Shown: positions 25,901 to 38,195 of the stretch, piece by piece | Layout: each line of letters opens with the position of its first letter | Numbering within the stretch: the stretch's first letter is position 1 | From: Burhinus oedicnemus | Taxonomy: Eukaryota > Chordata > Aves > Charadriiformes > Burhinidae | NCBI GenBank assembly: GCA_008921705.1 | Contig: VFFE01009182.1 | Span: 1 to 64,000, forward strand | Length of the DNA stretch: 64,000 bases | Direction of reading: 5' to 3' | Made by a program: the position numbers and the translations under genes | Notes under the pieces: model-generated | The model's input: only the letters and a program-made list of their open reading frames with translations | Databases searched by the model: none | Told to the model about the DNA's origin: nothing

Positions 25901-26155
25901 TTTTGCTCTGATGTATTTTTAACTTTAATCCTTTGTAGTGCGATGGAAAGCCATTCCCTCCTTAATCCAAACCTACAGCAAGGTGAAGGAGTTCTTTCCA
26001 GTTTCCGCACAACATGGCAAGAATTTGTGGAAGACCTGGGCTTCTGGAGGGTGCTGCTCCTCATCATTGTCATTGCTCTTCTGTCACTTGGAATAGCATA
26101 CTATGTTAGTGGGGTGCTTCCTTTTGTAGAAAACCAGCCTGAACTGGTGCACTGA
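19629..26155 (+). CDS. ANKRD46: ANKRD46, ankyrin repeat domain-containing protein 46, complete (three coding exons)
   Basis: Exons 19629-19939, 21230-21388 and 25939-26155 join to 687 bases, a 228-residue protein plus stop, the length of the known vertebrate ANKRD46 isoform. Ankyrin repeats are visible at about residues 12-42, 45-75 ('GRTGLHLAAARGN'), 78-105 ('GNTALHLCGH') and 108-132 ('GATPLVLAKRRG'). A polar linker follows, then a hydrophobic helix at about 194-216 ('VLLLIIVIALLSLGIAYYV') near the C terminus, so the ankyrin face is probably cytosolic in a tail-anchored or single-pass topology (inference). Cys104 and Ser157 are split across introns and restored correctly. The start has G at -3 and lies 32 bases into its exon. 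Function in cells is poorly known. No odd residues are seen. Confidence 0.97.
19940..21229 (+). other. ANKRD46 intron between coding exons 1 and 2
   Basis: AT-rich; a faint repeat-like stretch near 20060-20130 is too decayed to name. Confidence 0.7.
21230..21388 (+). CDS. ANKRD46: ANKRD46 second coding exon (residues 104-157)
   Basis: The acceptor is gtaatttcag and the donor AAAG/gtattt. It encodes the last ankyrin repeat ('GATPLVLAKRRGVNKDVIRL') and an acidic linker. The 159-base length keeps the frame with both neighbours. Confidence 0.96.
21720..22570 (+). mobile_element. Old CR1 fragment in an ANKRD46 intron
   Basis: Contains the decayed reverse-transcriptase landmark ggatatgatacggtgccata (ancestral 'AFDTVPH'), the ggttctgggactgtgctt block and the later ORF2 blocks (aagaagtttaatttatccta, gtggagaagcattactt). 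It is + oriented, like the host gene. No intact frame remains. Confidence 0.75.
22571..25938 (+). other. ANKRD46 intron 2-3, remainder
   Basis: Unremarkable AT-rich intronic sequence with no exon or repeat I can support. Confidence 0.7.
25939..26155 (+). CDS. ANKRD46: ANKRD46 last coding exon (residues 157-228, membrane anchor)
   Basis: The acceptor is ctttgtag. The exon completes Ser157, encodes 'SHSLLNPNLQQGEG', the membrane helix and the short tail ending 'QPELVH', and stops with TGA at 26153-26155. Confidence 0.96.
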
Positions 26156-27169
26156 AGCAAATGCAAAGAAGCGCACCGTGCTTTTCCCTGTTCTAATTTT
26201 ATTTTGAGCTTCTTGGAATTATTCTCTTGGTGCAGGCAGTGGCAGCTGTATATACTGTTTGCCTTTTGTACTTACTATTAACCCCTTTGAAAGAGGGATT
26301 AATTCATTTCAAGTAAGACACTAAATTCTAAAGCATTCCTAAGCTACCTCTGACCGATCTTGACTTGCAAGCAAGATGTGAAGATAATCCTCTCTGTTGA
26401 TAAAATATTATGATTAGAAAAGGCCTTTCATAATGAATATTAAATTCCTGGGCATGAAAAATATATCCTACTACAGAACCAAATTGGATTTATTGTCCCT
26501 GTAAGAGAGGTAAATCTGTTGTTGCATTTTTGTGTGTGCTTCAGTTGAAAGAAAAATATTATTTTAAAAGTCCTCCTGAAGAAATACAAATAACATAATA
26601 ACGCATTCTGATATATAGACAGTAATAAGCTGCAACTTCATAGTTCTTTTAGTGCCTCCCCATAGTTTCGTATCTGCTAGTTTGTAAAAGGTATGAGAAA
26701 TAGTTCAAGTTTTACTATGTCTTTAATGTATAGATCACTCCTTTATTTATTAGGTTAATGTCCTGTTTCTTCCCCAGATGAATTTAGTGTTGTTAATACC
26801 GGCTTGAAGTAAATTCCATAGAACAAAGCTGTTTGTTGTGCTTTGGAAGTAAATTTGTTTCAGCCTTAGGCTGAAAATTTTGCGTTTTTGTTGTTACTAA
26901 GCAAACCTTTCTTTGTAAGGGTGGTTAAAAAGTGATTTAGGTGTTCTGCTCTGTATATAACAGTTCTGTAAGGCCATTGTCTTTATGAAATATGTCATGA
27001 AGGATAACTTCCTTCCTCCTGCAAGGACCAGACTGAACCATATAATTGTATTGTTTTCACGTTTGTGGAGAGAACTTGATTGAATACAATTTCTTTCTAG
27101 AATTGTTTTCCATTTCAGTTGCTTTCAGACAGCACTTAGAGGCTTATGAATTATTTTCTGAGTATGCAG

Positions 27170-27175
27170 AATAAA
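27170..27175 (+). terminator. ANKRD46: Proximal candidate poly(A) signal
   Basis: AATAAA about 1.0 kb after the stop; would give the shorter 3' UTR form. Confidence 0.4.
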
Positions 27176-27996
27176 AGTATTTAAAATGTTAATATTTAGG
27201 AACTTCGTATGAAATGAAATCTTGACCCATTCGGTACTTAGCTGTGAAATCCTTTGTTTGTAAATAACTTAGGGATATGAATCAGTTAAAAGAATCTTTT
27301 ATGAAGGCTAGAAAAGTACTACATAGTAAGTTGGAGGTTTTCAAAGAAAGCAGATTCTCTCCTTCCATGCTGATAAGACATCTAAGTCCCTTAGTTGCCG
27401 TTGCCTTGAAAATCCCAAACAAAATGAATTCTGCAAACCTAATGAATCTTTTTTTTTTTACTTAGCCACTCCTAAATTGTTGCAAAATAACATCAAACAT
27501 TTATAAAATTATAAATTACAATAAGTATTGATAGAAGCGACTACATACTGTTCTGCTATCATGTGTATTTTTCTTTCTTGTTTATGGGTTTGAGTGAAGA
27601 GGGTTGTTGTCTTTGTTTTGATGTGTGACACGGGCTTCACTGAGCTGGACCCTGTTCTAAATTGCATCTGAATAATTCTTGATCTCATTTCTTAAGTTAC
27701 AGGTTAATGAAACAATACTTTTCTAGCACCCACAACGCCGCAGAAAGGAAAGCCTCGTAAAAAACCTAAAACAAAACAAAAAAACAGAGCATACTCCTTT
27801 TCTAAATATTTCAGTTATTGTACATCTGTTCATGAACAGAGAAATATAAATTCATAGTATACCTAAATTACATTTACTTCTCTAAATAAGTACATTTCTG
27901 TTAATAATACTCTGTATCTTGAATAATCTTGTTGTCTCTCAGTATGTGTTGTCTGCATAATTTGTAATTGTATTCTCAGTATGGGTGAATGCCACA

Positions 27997-28002
27997 AATA
28001 AA
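27997..28002 (+). terminator. ANKRD46: Distal candidate poly(A) signal
   Basis: AATAAA about 1.8 kb after the stop with a T/GT-rich downstream element within 30 bases, the better context of the two. Confidence 0.5.
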
Positions 28003-28230
28003 TATATGTGGTAAATATGTTTTGTTTTATTATTATGTTAGTGCAGCGGTAATGATGCTACCCCATTTCACTGAGTTTGTTGTGCATTGATAATGAGCAT
28101 TTCAGAAGTGGGGAGGTTCCCTCCCTGAGAACCGGAAACCACACTGTTGGTATAAATGAGGTTTTAGAGCACAGTTTCTTTAGATTTGCCTGTTTTAATT
28201 TCAGTATTGTCAGTGAATTAAAGTTGCTGC

Positions 28231-28255
28231 CTGTCTGTCTGTCTCTCTCTCTCTT
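28231..28255. repeat. (CTGT)n/(CT)n microsatellite
   Basis: Three CTGT units pass into a run of CT dinucleotides. Confidence 0.9.
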
Positions 28256-28829
28256 AGCTAAGATTTCAGGTATTGAATATGTGATCTAGAGGCCCCTCAA
28301 GATTTAAGATTACCTATGAGGGTGAAGAAACGAAGAAAACCAAGCTTGAGCCTTAAGTAGCCTTTCCTACTTTGCTGTACTTTACTTATACTGTATGCAT
28401 AAGCAGTTTTGGAACTGTGCATTGAAAAGTTTTGAAAAATCGTGTGTGCATTCCAAATTAACGTATGTCACTTTTGAAACCCAAAGCACTGTTTGAACTT
28501 CACTGTGTAATGACTGTTACTCTTTGAAATAAGGATGTGATAAACGTCTGACTAAAAGAGGAGTTTGTTCTGTATATACCTCTGTTATTGAAAAAGGACA
28601 GCTGGGTCTTTCGATATATCCGTAAACATTAACGACTTCCTTTTCAAAGGTTGATTCTAAAGAATGAATTTACCTCCTGTACAGTAGATTTCAAGGAATA
28701 CAATCTGTCTGGCTTACAGGAACAGAAAGAGGACTTCAGCCTACTTCCTCTCGAAGCTGTTGTCATAGGGAGTTTCACTGTTTCAGCATGACAGAGATCA
28801 GTTTAGATTATGTGTAGGTCAATAAGATT

Positions 28830-28990
28830 TCTTTTATTTATTATTGCAGTGGTGTCTAGATACCTTGATCCAGGGACTCCGTTTTGCTAGATGCTCTTCA
28901 AATTCAAGACAGATTGTTATCTCAAGCTGTTCTCAGACTAATAAGCTAAAACAGAATAAGGAATTAACAGAGAAAACAATCATGGAGGGA
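28830..28990 (+). repeat. Ancient amniote interspersed repeat, decayed
   Basis: The blocks gcagtggtgtctagatacct, ttttgctagatgctcttcaa and actaataagctaaaacag follow, in order, a repeat familiar from turtle and crocodile DNA ('...gtgctaggcgctgtacaaac...' then a stretch ending in 'agcttacaatctaa'). The family name is not certain to me (a CR1-clade L3-type or MIR-type tail is possible). Confidence 0.5.
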
Positions 28991-28999
28991 TGACATGAT

Positions 29000-31900
29000 T
29001 TTTTCCAGTGTCGTAAAACAACTTGGTGGACAAGATAGCGCAAGGTAAACTGGAGTGTAAAATGCGTGCACATAGGCTACTCAGCAGTGGGCTGTCCCTG
29101 TGCTCACATTTATTCCATGGCAAGATCATACCTATCTTACCTCATAGTAACTTGTTCATGGACCATATCTTTTTATTTTCAAGGGCTTCTGTTTTCACCC
29201 ATATTGGTAGTTTGCTTTGTAGAAGAGGATGGTCTGTTGTGTGACTGTCATGGGTAGGTATTGTTTCTGGTTGCCACAATACAACAAGTATTTCATTACT
29301 GGACGTGATCTGGCACTGTGAGGTACATCATCATGGAAAGCTCTTATGAGAGAAAGAACATGGTTTCACTTTAAAGTATTGAAACAGGAGATCTAGGCAG
29401 TTTCTGGATCTGCAGCTGATCTGGAGTTTGATTTTAGCATGAGTAAATAATCTCTCTGGCTGTTTTTAATATCTTAAGTAAGTAAAAGTGATCATCTTGC
29501 CAGTGTATTGTAGATGGGCTAGTTAGCTAGGTAGCTCTTTTTCTAATCAAAATATGGTTGGTCATAATGCGCTAAAGAAATGCAAATTAAGTAGTTTATT
29601 CAGAAATTCAATAGCATCATTTTAACGTAGTACTAGAAAGTACAAATTGCAAATGAAGACTATCCTGCAAACTAAAAAAAAAAAAAGGTTAATATTGGCT
29701 GTTGTCATATTCAGAATTTTCAAAAGTCTAGCATATATTTAAATGTTGCCTGAAGTTGACTTTTAACAGAACTGATTTCTTCCTCAGCTGACACACAAGC
29801 TATCTTATTTCTGAAGCCAGTTGTTTCTGAAGTTGTTCCTGTTTCTGAAGCCAGCTCTTTGTTAAATTGTCACTTGATTGATATTTGAATTGGTAATTAA
29901 AATAAGTTTTAAATGATGTGAGAATTAGGTCAGAATGCTTTTCCTTCATTCAGTGTTCTTTTCTTATATTTGAACATTAATCCTTGTAGATTGGTTACTT
30001 GGGCTACACTTTGGAAAATGTTACAGAAATTGTTGCCAGTCGTTACTACCTTTCTTATCCCTGCTGTTGGGGGTTTCTAGAATTCAAACATCATTTGCAC
30101 AGTTTCATGATATGCAGTTCTCTGTAAACTTTGTAAATGCTGAAATACTGTTGAATCATGAATCTTGAATCTCTATTAATATTATGAAATTGATTTCTGG
30201 TGACAGTAGAGATAATTCTGTACCTGCACTTGCAGGGTAGTATGATGCACCTGTTACCTTAAACATACTTAAGTAAGTACTTCAGCTGATTTTTGTGTTG
30301 CCTGGCATCTTTTGCACTGCTCTTACAAATGCTTCAAAGGAGGAACACTTTTAAAATATACAGTATTAGGAAACAAATGCAACTAATTGGTAGCTCTTTG
30401 CTATTTATTGCCAGGAAGTGAAGTGTTCCCAGGGTCATGCTGCCAGAGAAATCTGAGATGAAAACTAGAAGTCTCCGACTAACAGTGACCTGGTGTAGTC
30501 TGTGCTCTTATGCAAAGCAGAACTAACGCTTTAATGTTGCAGCTGAAGCAGTCTGCGTGCAGAACCCTGAAAAATGTGTCTCTGCTGTAGGCATTTATAG
30601 TTTGTAAATCATTGTTGTAACTAAGCATTAAGCAACCAATATTTCCTAATGACTATGATGAGACAAAACTATTGTTCTTCATTACTGCCAAGGGAATTGG
30701 AAATCTACTGGAAATTGCCATAACTAAAAAGCAACAAATCAGAATTTCTTTTGAAGTCAAAGTGTGAACAGGTCACAGCCGTGGCTTCAAGTGACACATT
30801 CTTTCTGCTTGTGATTTTAAACTACCTTCTGGATAAGGAAAAATGAGGAGATGTTTGGAACAGAATTTGTTTTGTGATATGTATGGTTTGCAGAAAATAG
30901 GAGGGAAATGAATGCAGTGAGCCAAGACAGCAGCAAGGGAGGCAGAGCAGTGTGATACCTTCATGAATCGCTGCTTAAAGGCCAATCCCAATGCTTCTAA
31001 GAAGTGCGAGGAGTGACCAGTAATAGCCTCCTAGCAGGAGAAGGATTTCACTGGCTTGTGATTACACCATCTCACAGGGGTGGCCTGCAACCTGAGCTGG
31101 CCCTTCTTGACTTTCAGCGTCTAGAGCGCTGCTATTTCAGACAACTGCATGTTTGAATGTGTGCCTACATTAACAGCTGCTCATGTGGAAGCTGAACTGG
31201 TTCCTCTTATACAAGAACCCATCTGCGCATAGGTTAGCAAAAGAAGTTTTACCAAATGTGAACAGAAGCTCTTTGTAAAACATTAAATATTTTTGGTGTA
31301 TTAAATTATGTTTATCTAAATATCAGAAGGCAGGAATCCAGATGAAGGATCAAGTATATGCAATAATACCTCATTTTCCTTTGCCAAAGAAAAAAGAACA
31401 GGTAACTTTCTCTTAATGCAAAGCAAGAAGAAAATCATAGTAAATTTGTTTCCAACTGTAGAATATGAATTCCTCAGTATGAGGAATTTTTCAGATAACA
31501 TAATCTTTGGCAGGTAAGTTTTCTAGCAGAAAGGCTGGCATAACCTTGCAGTGGTGTGAAGGTAGTAATGTTTAAAAGTTGTGCTGGCTTAATGAAGTGT
31601 GCATATTGAAACAAAACTAGTTAATAAAGATAGTGGATTTCTGCTGGGATGTAAGAATTAAAGCACCATATGCTCATCCTTATATTGTCTCATTGCAGGC
31701 TGAACATCTGGCTTGGTTTGTTTTGGTACAGATATTTTCAGACAAAAAAATGAAGTATGTAGACATCCATAGGTTTAAACTGGCAAGCACAATTTCTGTA
31801 GTGGACATAAAGAATAATGGAGTACCCCACTGGAAGCCATGGCAGCTTATCTGTGGACTGCTCAATCCTGCCAGACCTGTTCCTTACAGAACTGGTGTTT

Positions 31901-34900
31901 TTCCCATTTATGGTATTGGTTTGAATCCTTGTGTCAGTCGATAAACACCAGTGGTTAACATCAGGGTTGAACTGAAGGCTGTTTTCAAAAATTTTAATTA
32001 TAATAGAAGTCTAAGCTTTATTTCAAAGTTCAAGGAACTTTTTTTTTTTTTTTATCTAATGTTTACTAGAATTACAGCCTGCAAATGCGCACAGATAAGG
32101 AGCATGTGTGTATCCTTACTCTGTGCACTCCTATGCCAAAAGGAGGTTTAGGAATAGCAAGTGAGGACTCCAGGGAGATCAGTTTGAAATAAGTCTGATT
32201 TAAGGAATTCTGGTTTTTGTCATTTGTCATCAGATTGGTATTTAATATACTGCCAGCTCTGGTTTTATTCATTGCACTGACTTACTGACATATTTTCTTG
32301 GTCTCGGTGCACAGTCTGGGAAGCGTAGATCCCATTATCTACCTCACAAAAGTGTGCTTCACCCACTGGGTGCCATTGTTCTGATAAGCGTATTCTTCAG
32401 TTTCAAAATGTTAGTTCTCTTTGGTTTTTAGAGTTATGCTGTCTGCTTTGCAAAGCAAGCAGCTCTTTTGCTAGTATGGTACAGTTTGTTTAGTTAAGGA
32501 CCTGGTTGTTTTGTCCATTTTTCATGTGAAATGCAAAAATGGTTAGGGGAGCTGTTGGCCTTGGCTTTACCTGGTCCTCCAGAAAGCCTCTGCAGATGGA
32601 GCAAACACTTTGAGGATTAAAAGGCAGTCTGGCAATAAAGCTGGAGAGGTGTCTATTCCCTGCATTTTCAGGCTTTCCAGGACCCTGAGAATTTCATATT
32701 GGGCATTTGGAGTTACTCCGCCAGAAGGACAATAGTTTTGTAGAAACTTTTGGCCTTTATGTATGTTCTGAAATTCAGAAGTGTACAGTTTTGAAAGCTC
32801 TTGTCTTCCTCCAGGCAACAACCTATGCTCCAGTAGAGCAATTAGGCATACTTTACATGCATTTTTAAGCCAAGAAAGCAATCTAACTGCAAATCAGTTT
32901 TTAAATCTTAACAAGTACAGGTACAAGGCCGCAGACTTCACCTCCTGCCCGCACTATGGCACCTGCCACTTTATTCCCAATGTGCTTCTGTGCCCCTGCC
33001 CTGGCACTAGTGCTAGGATGCCTCTGACCCCAAGGACCTGAATGGGGGAGCTGTGCCAGTTAGCCCTACCAGAAACTTACTGTCACTCCCACTGCATTCT
33101 TCCTAACTGTCCCTCCCCATAATTTCACCTCCTGCCTTCCACTGCATGCCTCCATCATGCTTCACCTAGGCTTGAGATTTACCCCATTTTTTATGCTCCA
33201 AGCATTCTCTTTATAAAACATATTTCTTCCCTGTAACTTCTTTCCATTTCATTGCTAACAGCACACTATTCCCCATCTTATTTGAGCCATTGTTCTTTAC
33301 CAGCTATCTTTATTTGCCTAGCCTAGTCTATGCTGAAACCTCTTCATGGGATGGAGGATACCATATTTTGAAGAGAGGGTTATCAGTTGGCTCCAATTCA
33401 CCAGTTCACTGCTAGCAGAAGTAGTCATCTTTTTAATTTGCATTTTCCTGTAATAAAGATAGAAGCAGCTAACCTTGTTGTATAAGCCTGGTTTTCAGTT
33501 TTACTTCCTTTCTCTAGTGCTGTAGTTGGTTCTTTTGGTACCTTCATTAAATCAAAGTAAGTCATGTGTGGATTGCCCAGAATCTGACCTGTGAACAAAC
33601 TGAGCTTGGTTTAGGCCAGTGGATAAGAGGGATCTGTGCACCACTTGTGAGACTCTCTGGGTAGTGGGACTGGATGGAGACCAGTCTCTGCTCCATGGAA
33701 CAGGGTATTGTAGCCTCTGGACTCTTGTAGTCTACAGCAGCAGCAGAGATCACAAGAATGACATACAGGGATGCCCCAGGTTTACCACCCTTCTTTTGGC
33801 TATGGCTCCGTAATAGGCTTGTGCTAGGCATATAGAGGGTGCTGAAATTGCGTCTAGAGTAGACATACACCACTGGAGATACTCCTGTTGCGAGAGTTTT
33901 GACAGGACAGTTAGTTGATTGAGGCCAAAACAGATGTGAAGAGATGAGACCTGTGTGGTTCCTAGTTCCAAGTGTCAGTGAGCTGGTAGAACCAGCTGCA
34001 CATCTACCATGGTTTATGAACGTACCTTGGCTTTTTCAGCTGTGCCCTGTCACTTCACAGAGGAGGCAAGGATGCGCACCTGCTGCAACGGCGGCTGGGG
34101 GAGAGAGGAAGTAGAGTCAGCGCTGCGTAGTCTCTTATCTCTGCATGGCCAGTTAGCAAGCAGCTTGGAAGCCACAAACCATACGTGAGAGACACTGGTG
34201 CACAAGAGAGAGCATATTTTCTTCATTAAAAAATTTTTAATGCAAGTTTTACGCAAGTGACTTCCCCCGCTTCTGGGCTATTTTTTGTAGGCAAGCAAGC
34301 ATTAGGATTTGAGCTTGTGTGACTTTTTGGCACATGAAGGAAGAATGCTGGAAGTCATGGATCAAAAAAAGTGAGGAGAAAGACTCAGAGAGATTAGCAA
34401 CTTCCTTAGAAACTGCAGATGTTTCTGAGAAAAAACTGGGCAGATGCAGACATGCTGCTGGCAAAAAGAACAGCTTTGGGAAAATATTTTTATTTTCATT
34501 CTTCCAGTTATAGATACCTAAGTGTCATTTTACCGGAGCTCTCAAAATGAGCAAAACATTCCCATTTTTCTAACAAGAAACATAAGCAGAATTGGAGTTT
34601 TTCCTCTTGACTAAAATCGGTAAGATTTTTATTGTGAATTTTATCTGTAACATCATTTAAGAGGTTTCTGTATACTGGTACTCAGAAGGCTGTGTTTCTG
34701 AAACGATAATGCATAGCAGGAGTAGTGTCTGGTTCTAACTTAACTCCCCGCAGAGTAAGTTTAGAATGTCAGGTTCTAAATTAAGTATCAGAATATGTGA
34801 TTTCCCCATCTATTTTTTACATGTGGGTATTGGATCAGGAGCTCTTTCAGCTGCTTGACTTTAACCAAAGCCAAGTTCAAATAGGGCCATTCAGTTCTTT

Positions 34901-35989
34901 ATTCTCTACTTTCTGGGTTTTTTTTCTGTCGATACCTTCTTTTGTCACTGAATCTCAGTCTCAACCTCTCTTTCCGTGCACAGAAAAGATTATTGTAGGT
35001 ATTTGACTCTGCCAGCAATAAGTTGGGATTTATCCCATGGCATAAGTTGCATAAACATAAATGAGATGCATTCAGGAGAGGGCACGTGGAGCAGGTTGTT
35101 TGCAGCTTGAACTGCTCTGTGCATTAAGGGCTTTACAAGTCCCATCTGATTATTCAGGGAGCTGTGTCAGGTTGGGCATCTCCCGTCTGTTTACCTATAA
35201 AAGGAAATGAACTTTTTATGGATGGAGAATCTTAATGGAATGGAAATGAATTCTTTATTCCCACCCCAGAGCCAGATTCCAGGCAGTCTGGTTATAGTAT
35301 TGTCACGTAATCGGCACTTTCTTTCACACTCATCTCATTTAATGTCTGACAAAAGGTCTGTGAAATTGCAGGGTCAGTTCCACTTAATTTTCTTAGTTTT
35401 CCAAAAATATTTCATCTTTAAGAGGAGTAAATTAATATTTAAATTCTTAATTTGTTTAAAACAGGTTTGATTTTTTTAAATGTTCCAGTACATACAGATA
35501 GGTCCAACAGTGAGGAGCAGACTTACAGAATACAGAGCAGTAGCATAGAAATAGTCTTCCAGAAGCTGGAATAACAGTATCACTGCTGATTTCTTACAGT
35601 CTTGTGGATGCCAGGATCCTGCGCAGAAGGGAACAGTTCTGGCTTCTCTGAACTTAAAAGCCACTGTGGGATAAATCTCCATAAACTTCATTTGAAATCT
35701 CAGACACATACTAGATTTTCTTTGTACTGGAAATCTCATGACATAAGGCTGTTGTGTCTGACTTTCGGTTTTGTTAAAAACACCATCAGAACAATCTCCC
35801 TTGCCTTACCCTAGTGCTTCTCTTTCTGGCTAATGCACTAGTTAGGTGTGACAACTTAAACAGAAGTTGACTTATGTTTTTTGAATAGCAGAAAACATAT
35901 ATTTTTTAGAATTAGTGCTTACTTTATCTGTATCATTTGTTCCTTTTCATTCCTCTTGTCCCTTAAGAGTTTGCTGGAAATACGCATTC
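29000..35989. other. Intergenic, nothing recognised
   Basis: Seven kilobases of unique-looking AT-rich sequence. Open frames (for example 31633-31944 + and 32567-32881 -) are short, mostly lack a convincing ATG context and match no family I know. Confidence 0.6.
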
Positions 35990-36200
35990 CACAGTGAGTC
36001 AGCATGGCCTGCTGGACTGAGCAGAAGGCAGATTTGGGAGTTATAAATCCAAGCACTTACTTGCTGTGTGGGCTTAAAAAACTTACTTAACCTCTGCTTC
36101 CCCACCAGTAAAATCAGTATAATTTATCAATCTTCGAGCAATGTTGTCATTAATATGCATAAAAAGACTTTAAAAATAAATACCGGTACTGATAGCCTGT
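35990..36200 (+). mobile_element. MIR-type SINE relic
   Basis: Ordered landmarks of the MIR consensus are visible: agcatggcctgctggactga (decayed tRNA-related head), acttacttgctgtgtgggc, 'aaacttacttaacctctg', 'ccaccagtaaaatcagtataa' shortened by a few changes, and a tail with attaatatgcataaaaag. CORE-SINEs of this kind predate the amniote split. Few remain readable in bird genomes. Confidence 0.82.
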
Positions 36201-36361
36201 AGGCTTTTTTACTCAAAGTAATTGTATTGATTTTACCCAGTATATTCTAAGCATAATCTAGTGACAAAGGAATATATATTCTTTAATATGTCAATTATTA
36301 ATCTCATTTTTGTTTCCTATTATTTCTTTAGCACTCTTAGGCATGCATGAATTGCAGACAA

Positions 36362-36482
36362 AAGCTCTGATCTTACATCATCACTCTCCGGCTGAGACTC
36401 CTGCACCTCTGTGTGGAGTCCCATTGATTTCAGTGGCTGTGGGCAAGAGAAGTTGGTGTCCAGGGATGATTTAGATCCAGAC
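36362..36482. repeat. Ancient sauropsid repeat with 'tcccattgatttcagtgg' core
   Basis: The core phrase and the flanking 'gctctgatctta' and ending 'tttagatccag' resemble old repeats of birds, crocodiles and turtles that carry a 'cattgacttcaatggga' palindrome. Only the core is clear. Confidence 0.45.
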
Positions 36483-38137
36483 TCATGGCCAAGTATGGAA
36501 GACCTGCCTGTTTTCAGCTAGGCATAATGGAAATGGAAGAAGACTAAAATACAGAAGCTGAGCCAGGTGTCTGCCGATTCCTAAAGTTTTTAAGAAACCC
36601 ATTCCCAGGATCAGTGCCTGTGTCTGAGGTTCAGTGTAGGCAGAGTAGGAAGGATTGTGACCAAGGCACTTCCCTTTCTTCTTTCTGGTGGATGTAGGGG
36701 CTCTCACATTTCCCTGTTGAGCAGGGGATCGGTTTTCATGCTGGAAACAAGTTTGGCAGCGAGACGATGTATGAGCTATGGAATCAGAGCTTTGGAAGAT
36801 CTTCAGTGACATTTCTCCATTCTTAGCACATCATTTAATGACAGCACTTGATGGCTGGGTCCTAAATCCAGCACCCAATCTCAAAAGTCGGGCCAGACAT
36901 TGCATGTTCATGTGCAGGAAGCTAGGGGAGTGCTCTCCAGCCGTCACTTGGACTAGCTGTGGAGCTACTTTGCTCAGACTGCTCCAATCCCACGGTTACT
37001 CTTTGATTTTCACAGGATGAAGATGAGTTTTTAAAAAGGGGCTTCTTTCTTTTCCATAGCATTTCTAAGTCTTACCTATTCTGCTCCCTGGAGTGCCAGT
37101 CCAGGCTCTCCCCCAGGATATCTTAAAAGTCTTATTCAGCTGTAGTACAGCCCTTGCCAGCACCTGATCCTGTGTAGTAGTGGTTAATGCCAAACCCCCA
37201 CATGGCTGTGGAGGAGGCAAATAGTTGGTTCTCAGAGCAGACAGGGGCTGGTGGCCCCTTCCAGAAGGAAGAAGTTCAGGAAACTTAAAGGGTGTGGGGG
37301 GGAAGTAAAAGCAATCAAGAATCCACTGAGAGACAGAAAGGAGGAAGAGTAAAGGGAACTCAAGGTCCTGATGGCAGGTAGTACTTTATGAGGGTTTATT
37401 TTGTCTGTGAAACTTAACTGGTTTCACCACCGCTGTGCACAGTGTTGGCCTGTGGGAACAAGATGCCGGTGTTTGGGCTGCTGCATTGCAAAAAGCTGCC
37501 TAGAAAAGTCCCCTTGATTTTGGTGGGGCTCTTGGTGCAACATGGCTAGTATCAGAGATATCCATCTAGTATGGAAACAGCCAGACTAAAGAGCATTCTT
37601 AGGGCTACAAGACGTGTAAGTTAGGCAGCCTTAGAGCTCCTGTGTAAGCTTCATTGTTTCTGTTTTCTGTTGTGTTGTGCTTTATAAATTGTCCTTTACC
37701 ACAGATTTTATTGCACGAGGCTGGGGCAAGATCAAGTGTGAACCTCTCTTGTTGGGTGTTGGGTGTCTTAGCCTGCATTGGCCACATTGACGACTAAGAG
37801 ATCAGTCACTTACATTGTTAAATTTAAAAATAGTAGTAATCCTGATTCTAGAAAAATCTTTCTCCCTCTTCAATCAAAGGTCCATCTTCCTTTAGAGCAG
37901 TTGTATCCTTTGCATTCCCTTACTTGGCTGCTTGCTCATCTTTCATGAGGATAAACATAGAGTTTGAGGGAATTTCCCAGGTGGAAACTCCCTGTTCTTT
38001 ATGAGAACACTGTGCAGTGTTAACTGTGTGCAACAGCCACTACCCTTTATTTTCAGTCCAGTATTATTTTTATTATATTCATTGTCTTTCTTGGGGAAAA
38101 AAAGGTGAGAAAAGGACTTACCCCTTATTAGTTGTCC

Positions 38138-38195
38138 AGATTCCAGCCTCACTTTCCCCACTGTAAATCCAGAGTAACTCCGCTGAAGCAATGCT
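38138..38195 (-). repeat. Ancient motif family, copy 1
   Basis: The plus strand reads ctgtaaatccagagtaactc then cgctgaagca. This is the reverse complement of the motif at 40872-40940. Confidence 0.6.

Larger units (their letters stand above)
26156..28025 (+). other. ANKRD46: ANKRD46 3' UTR (end inferred)
   Basis: AT-rich sequence after the stop with AATAAA hexamers at 27170-27175 and 27997-28002. The second is followed by a T/GT-rich stretch (ttttgttttattattatg), a good cleavage context. The real end must come from transcript data. Confidence 0.6.

Noticed and set aside
31633..31944. 103-codon open frame with an acceptor-like 'tctcattgcag' inside
   Set aside because: There is no ATG start, no donor, no family and no partner exon; the antisense frame is also open.
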